Assembly: GCF_001704415.2 (NCBI RefSeq)
Contig: NC_030823.1
Span: forward strand, 72,602,458-72,666,457
Length of the DNA stretch: 64,000 nt
Origin: Capra hircus
Taxonomy: Eukaryota; Chordata; Mammalia; Artiodactyla; Bovidae
Direction of reading: 5' to 3'
This document shows positions 45,114-56,700 of the stretch, piece after piece. Position 1 is the stretch's first letter; every line of letters starts with the position of its first letter. The position numbers were made by a program, and so were the translations under genes. Below the pieces are notes generated by a model. It made no database searches. It had not been told where the DNA came from and saw only the letters and a list, made by a program, of their open reading frames with translations.

Positions 45114-45910
45114 GCACTCATCTCAGTTCAGTTCAGTCGCTCAGTCGTGTCTGACTCTGCAACCCCATGAATCACAGCACGCCAGGCCTCCCTGTCCATC
45201 ACCAACTCCCGGAGTTCACTCAGACTCACATCCATGGAATCAATGATGCCATCCAGCCATCTCATCCTCGGTCGTCCCCTTCTCCTCCTGCCCCTAATCC
45301 CTCCCGGCGTCAGAGTCTTTTCCAATGAGTCAACTCTTCGCATGAGGTGGCCAGAGTACTGGAGTTTCAGCTTTAGCATCATTCTCTCCAAAGAAATCCC
45401 AGGGCTGATCTCCTTCAGAATAGACTGGTTGGACCTCCTTGCAGTCCAAGGGACTCTCAAGAGTCTTCTCCAACACCACATTTCAAAAGCATCAATTCTC
45501 TGGCACTCAGCTTTCTTTATAGGCCAACTCTCACATCCATACATGACTACTGGAAAAACCATAGCCTTGACTAGACGAACCTTAGTCGGCAAAGTAACGT
45601 CTCTGCTTTTGAATATGCTATCTAGGTTGGTCATAACTTTTCTTCCAAGGAGTAAGCATCTTTTAATTTCATGGCTGCAATCACCATCTGCAGCGATTTT
45701 GGAGCCCCCCAAAAATAAAGTCTGACACTGTTTCCACTGTTTCCCCATCTATTTGCCATAAAGTGATGGGACCAGATGCCATGATCTTCGTTTTCCGAAT
45801 GTTGAGCTTTAAGCCAACTTTTTCACTCTCCTCTTTCCCTTTCATCAAGAGGCTTTTTAGCTCCTCTTCACTTTCTGCCATAAGGGTGGTGTCATCTGCA
45901 CTCATCTCAG
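45114..45910 (-). mobile_element. BovB LINE, 5'-truncated, longest copy, with target-site duplication
   Basis: The insert (45,127-45,897, 771 bases) lies between identical 13-base copies of gcactcatctcag (45,114-45,126 and 45,898-45,910). On the minus strand a first frame starts at the polymerase active-site region (ADDTTLMAESEEELKSLL) and carries GLKLNIRKTKIMA. After one frame shift, a 206-codon frame continues with ADGDCSHEIKR, GRKVMTNLDSIFKSRD, VMYGCESW, LRVPWTARRSNQSILKEIS and MDREAWRAVIHG. The truncation point cuts the YADD motif after its tyrosine, so no active enzyme is possible. Confidence 0.98.
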
Positions 45911-47394
45911 TTTGTAGTTATGTACTTGGAAGAAGAAACTCCATGAACACAGCCTATGTTTGTTTCATGGAATATCGATTCCATCCCAGCACTAGAATAG
46001 ACCGGAACGGGGTTGGTGATGAACACTGTATATAATTTTTGTCATCTGTTTTAGCCTGGGTCCCCTGAATACTGGGGGCTGCTAAGGCACTTAAGAGCTC
46101 TTTGTTAAGGGGTGCATTTGAAGGGTAGTGGAGACAAAGGAACTGAGACAGTGAAGGAGGAAGGGCAAGCGTGCAGGGAGGCGCTGCTGAACTGGTCTCA
46201 GCTTTGTAACAAGTGCCATCATGGCTGGGTCTCTGGCAGCCTTTCTGAAAGGCCTTGGAAATTCACGTGTCTCTCTCACGTGCTTCGTAGTGGTCAAAAC
46301 TCGCTCCATGAGGTGGGTAGTTTCTCGCACTTCCTGATGGTGTTGCCAGTAGGGCCCTGCCTGGAGACTGCAGGCAATCACTGCTGCCTAAAGGGCTTCT
46401 CAATGCCCTGCGGCCGTGACGGCAGTAAGAGCAGCTGGGCTCTGGGGCAGAAGTCAGGAGTCTGATTTTTGCTTATTCTGCACCGAATGTCACGCTGGAT
46501 ACTTTCAGTAGGACTGGACAGGAGAGAATGTCTGGGTGCAGAATTTTAAAACGCTCTCACCTCCAGTGTTGTACAAGCGCCAGTCTTGGTTTTCATTTCT
46601 CTTAACTACCATGGACACCTTGATAGGTCAGATCAACATACTTGCATCCCATCTGGAAACAGAAACTAGAACACATCCAAATTCACCTAGCTAGTCAGCA
46701 TGGTTCTTAGAAATTCATCTTTTTAAGTATATCCCTGTTACCACAAATTTAACCCCCCACCAAAAAAAAAGAGTAGATGGGTTTTGTCTTTATAAAGTCA
46801 TTTACACTAGGATCCATCCAAAGAGCAGAGGTCTCTTTATTTTTCTTGTCACTCAAAGTGACACATCCCTACTCTCTGCTTCAAACGACATGACCATCAT
46901 TTTTAAAGAAGAGCAGACCCCAGGGCATTATGGAACCAAGGGAGTTGCAAAGAGTTACTAGGTTGCACAGCATTATAAATGTCTGGAGAACCCACTTTAG
47001 TGACTTAAGGGACCCCAGGAGAGGATACAGAGTCTAGTCCTCAATCAACTTTCAAATTCTTGGTCATCAGTGAAGTTAAACCACCTACCTGAGTAAATAA
47101 ACGACTAATGGGAAAGCTGAAATTCCTAGGGGGTGTGGGTATCATAGAGCTTTCCCTCTATTTGGGCCCCGGAGGGAAGACTTCCCCTCATAGTCCCACC
47201 TTTATCTGTCTGTTTTCCTGGGAAAAGACCAGTGGCAGAAGCAGGATTTGAAGACATAGTTGGCAAAGCGTAACTCAAGCTTGAGCCATTCTTCAAACCT
47301 TGAAGATCCTTCCTACCCCTTCTGCTCTCCTCCTTTTGATGATTCTTTTAAAAAAATTGTTTGATTCCTTGCCAAGAATCTGGGGTCTTTTATT
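45911..47394. other. unique sequence
   Basis: About 1.5 kb without recognised repeats. Overlapping frames at 46,091-46,465 (96 and 117 codons, opposite strands) have no domain resemblance. Confidence 0.45.
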
Positions 47395-47607
47395 TTATCC
47401 AAAAGGCTTAGGGTAAGGAGGAGTCATCTGCTTGTTCTGAAGACCATAGCAGCTGGGGTCATGCTTCCCGTGTGGCTGGCACCTCTTTCCCTTTGAAGAA
47501 GCTCCACACTCCAGGGTCAGCTGCTGCCAGGTGCTGTTCTCTGTGGGTCTTGAGGAAGACCTCAAGGAATTAAGCTGTTTTCGAATGAGATCTAGAATTC
47601 CATCCAT
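47395..47607 (-). other. unrecognised 70-codon ORF next to a poly(A) signal
   Basis: A minus-strand frame starts MDGILDLIRKQLNSLRSSS and ends TPPYPKPFG-stop. The stop overlaps an aataaa word within a few bases (taaaataaaag), which would be unusually close for a 3' end. The sequence has three cysteines (CGASSKGKRC, SCYG) and no signal peptide. I recognise no family. It might be a last exon or lncRNA end, but chance is the more likely explanation. Confidence 0.15.
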
Positions 47608-47799
47608 CTCGTACCTCTGACAGGGTGAGGAGTCAGATGGCGGACTTCAGCCACAGTCCCGTCTTAACTGTACCGACAATCAAAGGAAGTACGGAGAGTA
47701 CCGCGTGGGTTCTTAAGCAGTCTTGGTTAGGGGAGGGTAGATTTTTCAAGGCTTTCAGTTCGGTTCCCATTAGAGTGAACCCCTTCCTCTGACTCAGGA

Positions 47800-47987
47800 A
47801 ATTCAGACCATCTGTATCTAAATCTGTGCTTGCCGCTCACTATGTGAACTTGAGCATGTTGTATAACCTTTTTACGTCTCAATTTCCACCTCTGTAACAG
47901 GTGATAATATGGCCTCTGTTTTACAGAGGATGTGAGGATCACTAGCACAAGATAAATGGTAAACTCTCAGTAGACAATGTTACTCAG
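47800..47987 (+). repeat. MIR SINE
   Basis: Sense MIR: cactatgtgaacttgagcat, tcaatttccacctctgtaac, cagaggatgtgaggatcact and gtaaactctcagtagac. Confidence 0.8.
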
Positions 47988-48299
47988 TGACATTTTTATT
48001 ATTTCAGTGACCACATAGCAGAGGAAGCCTGTAGCTTAGGTATAGAGAAGCCCTTGAATGGCAATCTATTTCTTAATGCACACTCATTAAGGGCGGGGGT
48101 GGGGGTAGATTTTGCTTTACAAAAGAATGCAGTACAAGAGAACTTTAAAAAGTGTACTCTGCACCACATTTAAACTATGACTCGTGTCTCCAACCTAATT
48201 TACACCCTTTATTTAGAAGCACGCCTTTTGTTAGAGCAGCACACACCTGCGATATATATTAACAGCAGCCACTGCAGAAACTCGAGTTGAAAAACAAGA
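47988..48299. other. unique sequence
   Basis: A G-rich run (gggcgggggtgggggt) lies at 48,091-48,106. Nothing else recognised. Confidence 0.4.
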
Positions 48300-48510
48300 A
48301 GAAATTGAAGGAACTAATATTAATGGAGTACCAACCCATGTGCTAGGGACATGTCTATTGTTTTATTAATTCTCCGGAAGAGTCGTAAAAGAAGCCTACT
48401 CCGTGTGCCCCTTTTATAGATGAGGACATTAAAAGCAAAAGAAGCAAAATTTTCCAAGTTCAGAAAGCTTGTAGGTGGCAGTGCCGTGGTTTCAATCTCT
48501 GTGCTCATTT
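48300..48510 (-). repeat. MIR SINE, antisense
   Basis: Antisense MIR: catgtgctagggacatgtc, ttattaattctccggaag, cttttatagatgaggaca, gaaagcttgtaggtggcag and gtttcaatctctgtgct. Confidence 0.78.
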
Positions 48511-48734
48511 TACGAGACCATGGAACTCTTGACAAAAGCCATCTTTAGTCCACAGTCTTTTCCTGTCTTCCCCTAGGAACCCCCTCCCATTAACCAATCC
48601 TGCTCTCCTTGAACTCTCACCCAAGGACCCTCCAGGCTTCTCAGGGGTAAAAAAAATGAGCCTCCTTGGCTCAGGAGCACATTCTTTGGGGGTGTGGGAG
48701 AACAGCATGATGGAAAAGAGGAAGCCAGGATACA
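48511..48734. other. unique sequence
   Basis: A 76-codon minus-strand frame is present with no domain resemblance. Confidence 0.35.
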
Positions 48735-48957
48735 AGGCTGTAGCGCAGTTTAATTAAATTAGCTCAAGATAATGATGTATCCTGAAATGGGAACACATCC
48801 ATTAATGCTGTTATTATTATCAAGGACACAAATGGCCCACTGAGGATTGATGACAGAATCAACTGTCCATATGCTGTGAACCATAAGGAAACAATTGATA
48901 GGAAAAACCGCAACGAGGAATGTTGGATGGGATGGATTATGCATCCTTCATGATGAA

Positions 48958-48958
<1 letters not shown>
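48735..48958. promoter_or_regulatory. candidate conserved non-coding element
   Basis: Repeat-free, AT-rich sequence with homeodomain-type words (gtttaattaaattagc, ccattaatgctg) and a SOX-type word (aacaattgatagg). It abuts a long CA repeat. Texture resembles developmental enhancers. No frame. Conservation untested. Confidence 0.35.

Positions 48959-48960
<2 letters not shown>

Positions 48961-48998
<38 letters not shown>
48961..48998. repeat. (CA)19 microsatellite
   Basis: Nineteen uninterrupted CA units, the longest perfect dinucleotide run in the window. Likely to vary in length between individuals. Confidence 0.98.
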
Positions 48999-49000
<2 letters not shown>

Positions 49001-50600
49001 CAAGGGGATGGATGCTTGGCATCTGGTTAGTCAATGAGCTGTGAAGGGAGTGAGGCAATAAACTGAGCAGGTTCCACATTAATATTATAATATGATATGT
49101 TTATAGGATGGGAACATTCAAGAGTGATTCCAGCAGCAATGTATAGGAAGTATTTTAATTGAGTTTGTGTTCTGCAACAGAAGCATGGACTTCATCCATC
49201 ACTCAAAGAAGGGGGTAAGAGGGAGGGGAGATTTTGACCTGTTTGCTTCTAAGTGGCCTTTGATTTTTTTTTTTTTTTTTTTTAGATGTAACCTATGCAA
49301 GGCATTATTTAAGTTTTGACTATTTGGCTAAGAAGACTGTTTAGGAAGACAGGAACTTTGGCGGCCCTATATACCCACAGGGTGTTAAAATAAAATACGC
49401 ATATCTTAATGCCTTCCTGAAAGCATCCGCCTCTTCTGGTTCACCGGGGATCCATCTCTGCCTGCAAGATCTATGGCGTTATGGACAGAAGGGAGCTCAA
49501 GGCAGCCAATTATACCCGTGGAGCAAATCCTGAGAAGAGGAGACATAACATGGGCTCACGGAATGATTTGCTGCAGCAAGGGGCTCCATTAGCCCAGGAA
49601 AGAGGTTAGAGGGACAAAAGGTTCACAGCATAAGGAGGCAGCTGTGCGGAGAGCATCATGAAGGGCTGCCAAGGGTGAGACAAAAGGGGAGCTCTCCACC
49701 TGGAAAATGTTCCTCCTGACAGCAGTCTGTTCCAAGTGAAATCGAATGGTTTGCAAAAATGTGCTGAGAATCATAACCGTTTTATGTGTTTGGGATGGGA
49801 AGTTATTCGGCGATCAGGTCTCATGCATAGCTTGCGGGTAGATTATGAGTATGGATCTTTGGGTCTTGATAGGGTTCAGTGGGCTTGCTCTAAGGGCCAC
49901 ACATTCAGCAATGGGCATAGTCTCTCCATGTCTGTTCAAGTGAATGGAGCAGAACCTCCCTCCAGGAGCCACCACCCTCTTCTGTGAAGCTCTGACTCAA
50001 TCTTGGAAAGTGACCTGTACCAGACTTCTCCGTTAGCCTCCTCCGGTGGCCTTAACTAGGTTGAGGGCTGGAGAACTGCCCTGAGGGTATTTGCTTCCTA
50101 TTTCAGGAGTGGGGAGGGGATTTCTTCTGCATATCCCAGGGAAAGCCATATGGCGGAAGATTTCTGATGCTTCCATCAGCCCTTCATTTGCACCTCCTTT
50201 TGGAAGAAGGATTTCTGTGATTGACAAGAGAGAAATTCACTTGTCTTCCCTTTCCTCTGTCTTCCTCTCCCCCCTCCCCTCCTCTCATTCCCTTTCTCTC
50301 TTTCCATATATCCTGGCTTCCCCCTAGAAGAGACATTCCCTTCGTCTTCATTCCCACAAGGTCAGCACCCAAAGCCTCCACCGTCCCTTTTCATTGATAC
50401 TTACAGTCTCCAACTGCCCTGCTTAGACTTCCAGTTCCTCGGAGACCTCACTGCATCAAATATTAATATGTCTTCCTTCCCAAGATATTTGCTCTCTCCC
50501 TTGATGTTGGCACCTCATCCCCACGTTATTTACAGGCTCAATTGTATTTAGTCACAAAACAGCAGAGTCAACAAGCCCCCTGGATTGCGCATTCCCTTCT
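48999..50600. other. unique sequence, no young SINEs
   Basis: A T-run lies at 49,266-49,284 and a CT-rich patch at 50,245-50,310. Frames up to 83 codons have no domain resemblance. No repeat family recognised. Confidence 0.45.
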
Positions 50601-50815
50601 TTGTCACCTGGGCTTCCCTGGGGGCTCAGCTGGTAAAGAATCGGCCTGCAATGTGGGAGACCTGGGTTCGATCCCTGGGTTGGGAAGATCCCCTGGAGAA
50701 AGGAAAGGCTGCTGACTCCAGTATTCTGGCCTGCAGAATTCCCTGGCCTATATAGTCCATGGGGTCGAAAGAGTCGGACACGGCTGAGCAACTTTCACTT
50801 CACTTCCTTGTCACC
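50601..50815 (+). mobile_element. Bov-tA SINE with near-perfect target-site duplication
   Basis: Starts gggcttccctgggggctcag, has intact box B gggttcgatccctggg and ends acacggctgagcaactttca. ttctttgtcacc and ttccttgtcacc flank it (one difference). Few mutations, so relatively young. Confidence 0.95.
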
Positions 50816-51059
50816 GAGCCTCTCCCTTTCTTTGCACTGAAGCTCCTAGAAAACGGATTTCTTCAGACATTGTCTCCTGCACTCCTAGTCCCCAGCTCTG
50901 GCTCAGCCCGCTGCCATCGGCCTCTGCTTCCTCTGCGGGCAGACTGTCTCTCGGTGTCACATGTGACCCCTTACTCCCACTCTCAAGGGAATCTTAACTT
51001 CAGTTCTTGCCTGAGTGGGATCTTGTTGACCACATCCTTCTCCTGCAATTCTTTTCTCC
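50816..51059. other. unique sequence
   Basis: Pyrimidine-rich; a 101-codon plus-strand frame overlaps the Bov-tA end and has no domain resemblance. Confidence 0.35.
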
Positions 51060-51450
51060 TTTAGCGGTTCTGACACCCCGCTCACCTGTCCTTCCTTTTT
51101 CTCTGAAATCTTCTCCTTTTGGTCCCCTTTGTGGACTCTTCTTTCCCAGCATCTCGTAAATGCTGATGTGTTCCCAGGCTCTGCCTTGGTCTTCTTATGC
51201 AAATCTCTCATGAATTCAGCGACGTGTTACTTAACTGCTAATGGTTATCTCATCATTTCCACCTCCTTGCTGTAGGACTGCAAGTCTGGGCCACCGAGGC
51301 AGCCCCCTAACTGTCTCCCTGCCTTTAGTCTGTTCCGCTCAGTCCATTCTTGACCCAGCGGCCAGAGATAGCTCTTTAAAATACGGCACAGTCCTTCAGT
51401 TTCTCCAAGGCTTCCCTTTTTATATTTGCATAACATCCATGCTTGCTGGC
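51060..51450 (+). repeat. L2 LINE fragment
   Basis: Sense L2: blocks ggttatctcatcatttccac, ccccctaactgtctccctgc, cttgacccagcggccagaga, tagctctttaaaatacggc and ttcagtttctccaaggc follow the L2 order, but with high divergence. Confidence 0.65.
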
Positions 51451-51489
51451 CAGCCCCTGCCTACCGCTAAGTGAGTTGTATTTTCATAC

Positions 51490-51670
51490 ACCAGCCAGTC
51501 TGGGGCACCTTCTTTGTGGCAGGCCCAAGGCTGAGCTTCGGCAATAAAACAGTGGCCTAGAGAGACTCAATCTTCTGCTCACAAAGCTTATTTATAGTAG
51601 GTGGTAAAAATAGTTAAATCAGTAATTATAGCAAAGGGTGAGAAGTTTTAAGGTAGAAGTAACCGTGGGA
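51490..51670 (-). repeat. L2 LINE fragment, antisense
   Basis: Blocks gtggcaggcccaaggctgag, aataaaacagtggcctagag and gctcacaaagcttatttata resemble the antisense L2 3' end. It lies inverted next to the previous L2. Confidence 0.55.
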
Positions 51671-51832
51671 GCAGATGGCAGGATCCTTCATCTAGACTAC
51701 GAGAGCGGGGAAGTCTGCCCAAGGAAGCACTGTTTCACCTGGAAAATTAAAAAAAAGGAACTGTTTCACAAAATTGCCCATCATCCTTGCACAGGGTAAT
51801 GCTTCCTCTTCTATTTCAATCGGCCTCTCTGT

Positions 51833-51856
51833 CCCCTCCCCTCCCCACCCCTCCCC
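51833..51856 (-). other. G-quadruplex-type motif, minus strand
   Basis: The plus strand reads five CCCC runs separated by single bases (t, t, a, t). The minus strand thus has five GGGG runs with one-base loops, a pattern associated with very stable quadruplexes. Located in unique sequence. Confidence 0.8.
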
Positions 51857-52009
51857 TCCTGCCCTCCAGCCCTGAGGACTCCTTAGAGGTTCCTGAAAGG
51901 ACCACACTCTCTCACATCTTCAAGCCTCTTCATTCCGGAGCGTCCTCCTCACATGTCAGACCCTCTCCAGCTTTTACACTCTCTTCATCGGGTACCTTAC
52001 AAAGAGTAG

Positions 52010-52150
52010 TATGCTTGGTGATTAGGGCTATTGCCTAGCAGACTAAAATTCAGCCCGGTTCTGTCCCTGAGCTGTGCAGGGAGTTATTTAACTTTGCTGA
52101 ACCTCATTTTTTAGCTTGCAAGATGAGGATAAAAACAGTAAACATTAGAA
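52010..52150 (+). repeat. MIR SINE
   Basis: Sense MIR 5' and middle: gcttggtgattagggctatt, gcagggagttatttaactt, gctgaacctcattttttag and gcaagatgaggataaaaac. Confidence 0.75.
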
Positions 52151-53344
52151 TTCAAAGAAGGCTCATAAATGGTGGCCCTCTTTCTAACCCAAGTTTTGAC
52201 CAAAACATGGAAAACATGATACAATGATAAAGCACGTGAAAAATGGAACGTGCCTTTTCTTAGCAATTACGCTGGTACTAAAGAACATGGCTGCTGAATT
52301 TTATTGATCCTAAGATGTACTTTCTGTTTACATTTAACATCTTTGATCTGAGGTGGCATCTCATCATCAAGAGCATCTTACCACTGTGGGCTGGCAAGGT
52401 GTAATCATGACCTAGCTGTCAGTGCCCACGCACATGTGATCTTGGCTTATTCTTGGTGGCAAGAATGAGCCACTGCCCCTCTTGATGTTTCTGTCAATAA
52501 ACTATTAAGGGCCATTTAAGAAAGGACTAAGTCCTGGTTGTTGTCTAACAATCTTCCACTGACACCTTCTAAGAGGTAAAATGCGGGCATTAAATCTGTA
52601 GAATAGATGTCTGTAGCTTGGAAGAAAATCCTGGAGCAGTATGAGGCCAATGCTAGATCTCATTGGCAAAGAGGAAAATGTTGTATTGTAAATCAAGCAT
52701 GTAGATAGCTCTGAGTCAAAACAGTCAGACTCTGAATGTAAATTTTTAGAGATAGGATAACCAGTTTCTTTTCCTTGCATACAAAAGAGCAACATGTCAT
52801 AAATACATGTGTCTAAAAGAAACAATCTTATTTAATAAATATTAAAAATTGATAGTGGTAGAAAAGATTGCATTGCTTAATTGTCAGTGTTTTTCTCTCT
52901 TTGTGGTACATAAAATATGGCTTTCCAGCAGACGGTGTCATCCATGAGATGAAATACTGTGTGTCTGAAAGCAAGTGAGCTTCCCAAATGCTTCCAAATG
53001 TTGAACCAGAGAACCACGCGGCCTTCCTGTGAGGACAAGACTGGCTGCTTTACAGTCTGCAGAGGCAGGACAAAATGATGCTTCCTGTGGGAAGCTTGAT
53101 CCCAAGAAAGAGGGTACAGAACAACATGCTGGATTATCCTGTCCGATTTCTTTTCCAAATCCGCAAGTCAGATTAGGTCACTCTCTTCCTGAGATGGGGT
53201 AGAGAGAATGTGGGAGTGTGATCCACATGGAGTTGTCTCCACATGAAGAAAACGTCAAATGAAAGTGGGAGGAAGGGTCTCCCAGTAGTTGCCTCCCAGG
53301 TTTGGTGTGAAAGCAAAGCTAAACATGTAATTTAAGTATTGCTA
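52151..53344. other. unique sequence
   Basis: A frame of 106 codons (minus, 52,505-52,825) and one of 93 (minus, 52,877-53,158) lie here without recognised domains. No family-level repeat recognised. Confidence 0.4.
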
Positions 53345-53483
53345 GTTGGAGAAGGAAATGGCAACCCACTCCAGTCTCTTGCCTGGAGAATCCCAGGGAT
53401 GGGGGATCCTGGTTGGCTTCCATCTATGGGATTGCGCAGAGTCGGACACGACTGAAGCGACTTAGCAGCAGCAGCAGCAGCAG
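53345..53483 (+). mobile_element. single Bov-A unit with (AGC)n tail
   Basis: gttggagaaggaaatggcaa to gacacgactgaagcgactta followed by about six AGC units. Confidence 0.93.
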
Positions 53484-54124
53484 CTGCCTTCTAGCATCAG
53501 TGTGGCTGATGAGAAGGATGATTGACAGTGTGATTCTTGTTGTTTTATCAATGACCTACTTTATTTTCTCCCTCCCCAATCCTTTGGGAAGGTTTAATTT
53601 CTCTTTAGCCTTAGTATTCCGAAATCTGAAAAAAAAAAAAGTCTTTAAATATGGATCTTCATCTTTTATTTAAACCGCTTAGGATTTTATTCACACTTGA
53701 AATTTAAAATTAACATGCCTGTGCATTTCTGGGAAATCAGCTTCTGTGATTTATTTGATAATCTCCTCTCCTCTGTTTCTCAGCTCTCAATTTCCGGAAC
53801 TCTTCTTCATCAAGGCTGAAGCTTCTAGGTTGAATGCCTGCTTCTCTTATTCTTTTACATCTCCTTTTGATTTTTACACTCTTAGAGACTGTCCATTCTC
53901 CAGTTTCCAATAATTTTCTTATTGTTTTTTTTCATAGCGTCTTATCCTTGTTTTATAGATATAATATTTTTGTGAATCTCTCTGGAGATTTCTGGCCAGG
54001 CTGGAGCAAGTCAGAGATAGGAGGCAAAATGGTTTTGGTGCTGATGCAGTGGACAATTAATTCTACTACTGTGGTCCTGAATGCCTCCCTGGTGGTGGGA
54101 TGATATATGGTGTTGCTACTTCTT
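53484..54124. other. unique AT-rich sequence
   Basis: An A-run lies at 53,629-53,640. An 89-codon frame from 53,834 (hydrophobic start) has no family resemblance. No repeat recognised. Confidence 0.4.
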
Positions 54125-54413
54125 GCTACTTCTTACGGAGAAGGCAATGGCACCCCACCCCAGCACTCTTGCCTAGAAAATCCCATGGATGGAGGAGCCT
54201 GGTAGGCTGCAGTCCATGGGGTCGCTAAGAGTCGGGCACGACTGAGCGACTTCACTTTCGCTTTTCACTTTCCTGCATTGGAGAAGGAAATGGCAACCCA
54301 CTCCAGTGTTCTTGCCCGGAGAATCCCAGGGATGCGGGAGCCTAGTAGGCTGCCATCTGTGGGGTCGCACAGAGTCGGACACGACTGAAGCCACTCAGCA
54401 GCAGCTACTTCTT
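54125..54413 (+). mobile_element. Bov-A2 SINE (dimer) with target-site duplication
   Basis: Two Bov-A units (acggagaaggcaatggcacc to cgacttcactttcg; gcattggagaaggaaatggc to cacgactgaagccactcagc) with only three AGC units. Flanked by identical gctacttctt (54,125-54,134 and 54,404-54,413). Confidence 0.96.
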
Positions 54414-54589
54414 GGGGTAACACAAATTGCGATGGAAACTTGAAAAGTTACAACTTTCTGGTGCTTCATTTCTTAAATAGGTGATTTAAGAGACCAGGGT
54501 GAAAAGATACTGCTTTCTGATGCTTCATCGCCACCAGGAAGTCTGTGATAGGAAGTCCCATATATTTCCTTAGCATCCTATGCTTTCCA

Positions 54590-54880
54590 GTATCAGAACA
54601 GCAATTTATTGAGCAGCTACTATGTGCTAGATTCTCTAGTTTCTCCCTTGCTTGGATCTGGCACGTGGATCATAATGTGCGTTCAATAAATGCCTGTGGA
54701 ATGGATGAGTTCATTGAAATGAATTTCAATAATTGTTCATAAAATAACTTCTAAGCATGAGCCCAGCAACATGCAATGTGCTGGGGGTTGTTAAAAACAA
54801 GAATGAGAACAACATCAACAACAAAAAAGCTACATCCAATGTTGTAGTGGAATTTAGAATTTAGTAGAGGAATTTGTCCT
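54590..54880. repeat. L2-type fragments (mixed orientation)
   Basis: An antisense-type piece (gcaatttattgagcagctac, tatgtgctagattc), a sense-type 3' end (tgtgcgttcaataaatgcct, gtggaatggatgagtt), and a second antisense-type piece (gcaatgtgctgggggttg). All are diverged, and orientation changes suggest separate insertions or rearrangement. Confidence 0.5.
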
Positions 54881-55954
54881 GTGCCAGGGACAAAACCCAA
54901 GAACAGCACAAGACAGTATTCAGAGAAGTGTCAGGATGCAGACTTCAGACTCTTAAGTGCTGTCACTGCTCAGAAGGAAGATGTTATGCCGTATAAGAGT
55001 GCTGGGCAGGCTTCTGGGGGAAGAGACCTTTGGAGCGGCCGATTCATCAGGCAGGCAGGAAAGCCGGGTGGGCATGAGAATGTTCAGAAGAGGCATCACT
55101 CCCACGTTGTCATTCGGGCAGTGCTATTTACATCACCTGTCTTCCTTCAACCTATAGAGGGGAGAAGACAAATTCTAGGCATTAAATATGCTTTGCCACT
55201 CCCTGCTTGGCTCCAATAATAAACTGAGTGGCTAGTATCTGCTCAGCAGTCTTCTGACCCGTGGGAGCCGTTGCTTTGTGGGAACGTGGCCATTTTTTTT
55301 TCTTCCTCACTCTTGTTCTCTGTTCATTTCCCAGACTGCGTACAAGCCCACCAAATTGTCATCTCTTCAATTTGTATGCCTTGAAGCCTTGTTATCTTTT
55401 CTTCCTTTTTTTCCTTTTCTGCATAATGGCAGGTGGCAGTCACTTGGAGAGGAATCCAACCACTGCTAGTTCCCCTTCTGCCTAGATTTCTTTTATTATT
55501 CCTACCCAAAGCTATTAAATGTTGCTGTTGACATTTTCTTGTTGGCCACATGACAATGACAACATTCAGATCTCTAGCCAAACACCTGCTCAGGAAATAT
55601 GTTCCTGAGGATCTTGAAGCCTCTTTTCCCTTATTCTTACCCTACACCCCAGAGCAACAGCGTCTTCCTCTGCAACCTGCCTTTAAAGCTCACACTCATA
55701 GACGTCATGGTCGGACTCCTGTCTGCTTGGCCAAGGTACTCCCTTATGTGTCTTCTCACACTGCACAAGGACGCCTAAGGTCAAGATTGCAAGGCTAGGG
55801 GAGGGATGGGTTGGGAGCAGAACCCAGATTTATGACTTCTAGTCAAACGTGAGCTCCTCTTACCCTCCTCTGCCGTGGCTGGGGAAATCTCTTCCTGATG
55901 AGATGCTATAGCATGTACTAACTTTGCCTCTCAAGTGACATTTCTGGGGGAGTA
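54881..55954. other. unique sequence
   Basis: A 112-codon plus-strand frame (54,881-55,219) and shorter frames have no recognisable domain. Nothing else recognised. Confidence 0.4.
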
Positions 55955-56034
55955 ATTTACTTTTATTTTTCCAATGGCCATACAGTACAATTGAGTTGTA
56001 ATGTACAGTTCCATGAATTTTAACAATATAAATA

Positions 56035-56185
56035 TAGATTCCCTTGGTGGTCCAGTGGCTAAGACTCTGTATTCCTAATGCAGAGGGCTTGCGTTTGATT
56101 CCTGGTCAGGGAATTAGATCCTGCCTGCCACAGCGAAGACCTGGCACAGTTAAATAAGTAAATAAACTTTGTAAAACAAATGAAC
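56035..56185 (+). mobile_element. CHR-type tRNA-Glu SINE
   Basis: Starts attcccttggtggtccagtg, has diverged box B (gcgtttgattcctggtc), gggaattagatcctgcctg, and an aaataagtaaataaac tail. Confidence 0.9.
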
Positions 56186-56354
56186 AAAAGCCAATATCAA
56201 TAGATTTGTGTAACTACCACCGTAAACAAGATCCACAAGAGTACTCCTATCTTCCTAAAAATCCTTCATAACATCTTTTTTATTGAGATATAATTGACAT
56301 ATAACATTGTTTAAGGTGAATATGTATTGATTTGACCCACTTATGTACTGTAAT

Positions 56355-56700
56355 GGGCTTCCCTAGAAGCTCAGCTGGTAAAGAGTCTGCCTGCAATGCA
56401 AGAGTCCCCAGTTTGATTCCTGGGTTGGGAAGATCTGCTGGAGAAGGGACAGGCTACCCACTCCAGGATTCTTGGGCTTCCCTGGTGGCTCAGCTGGTAA
56501 AGAATTCACCTGCAATGTGGGAGACCTGAGTTCGATTCCTGGGTTGGGAAGATCCCCTAAAGAAGGGAAAGGCTACCCACTCCAGTATTCTGGCCTGGAG
56601 AATTCCATGGACTGTATAGTCCCTGGGGTTGCAAAGAGCTGGACACAGCTGAGGTCCCCGTGAGGACATGGGGTTGCAAAGAGTCGGACTGCCATCACAG
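56355..56700 (+). mobile_element. Bov-tA SINE with doubled head
   Basis: First head gggcttccctagaagctcag, second head gggcttccctggtggctcag, then Bov-A to gagctggacacagctgagg. A short extra copy of the tail (catggggttgcaaagagtcg) follows, a local partial duplication. Confidence 0.93.

Noticed and set aside
48091..48106. G-rich run as a quadruplex
   Set aside because: Only three separable G-runs of three or more with standard loops, so it falls short of the canonical pattern.
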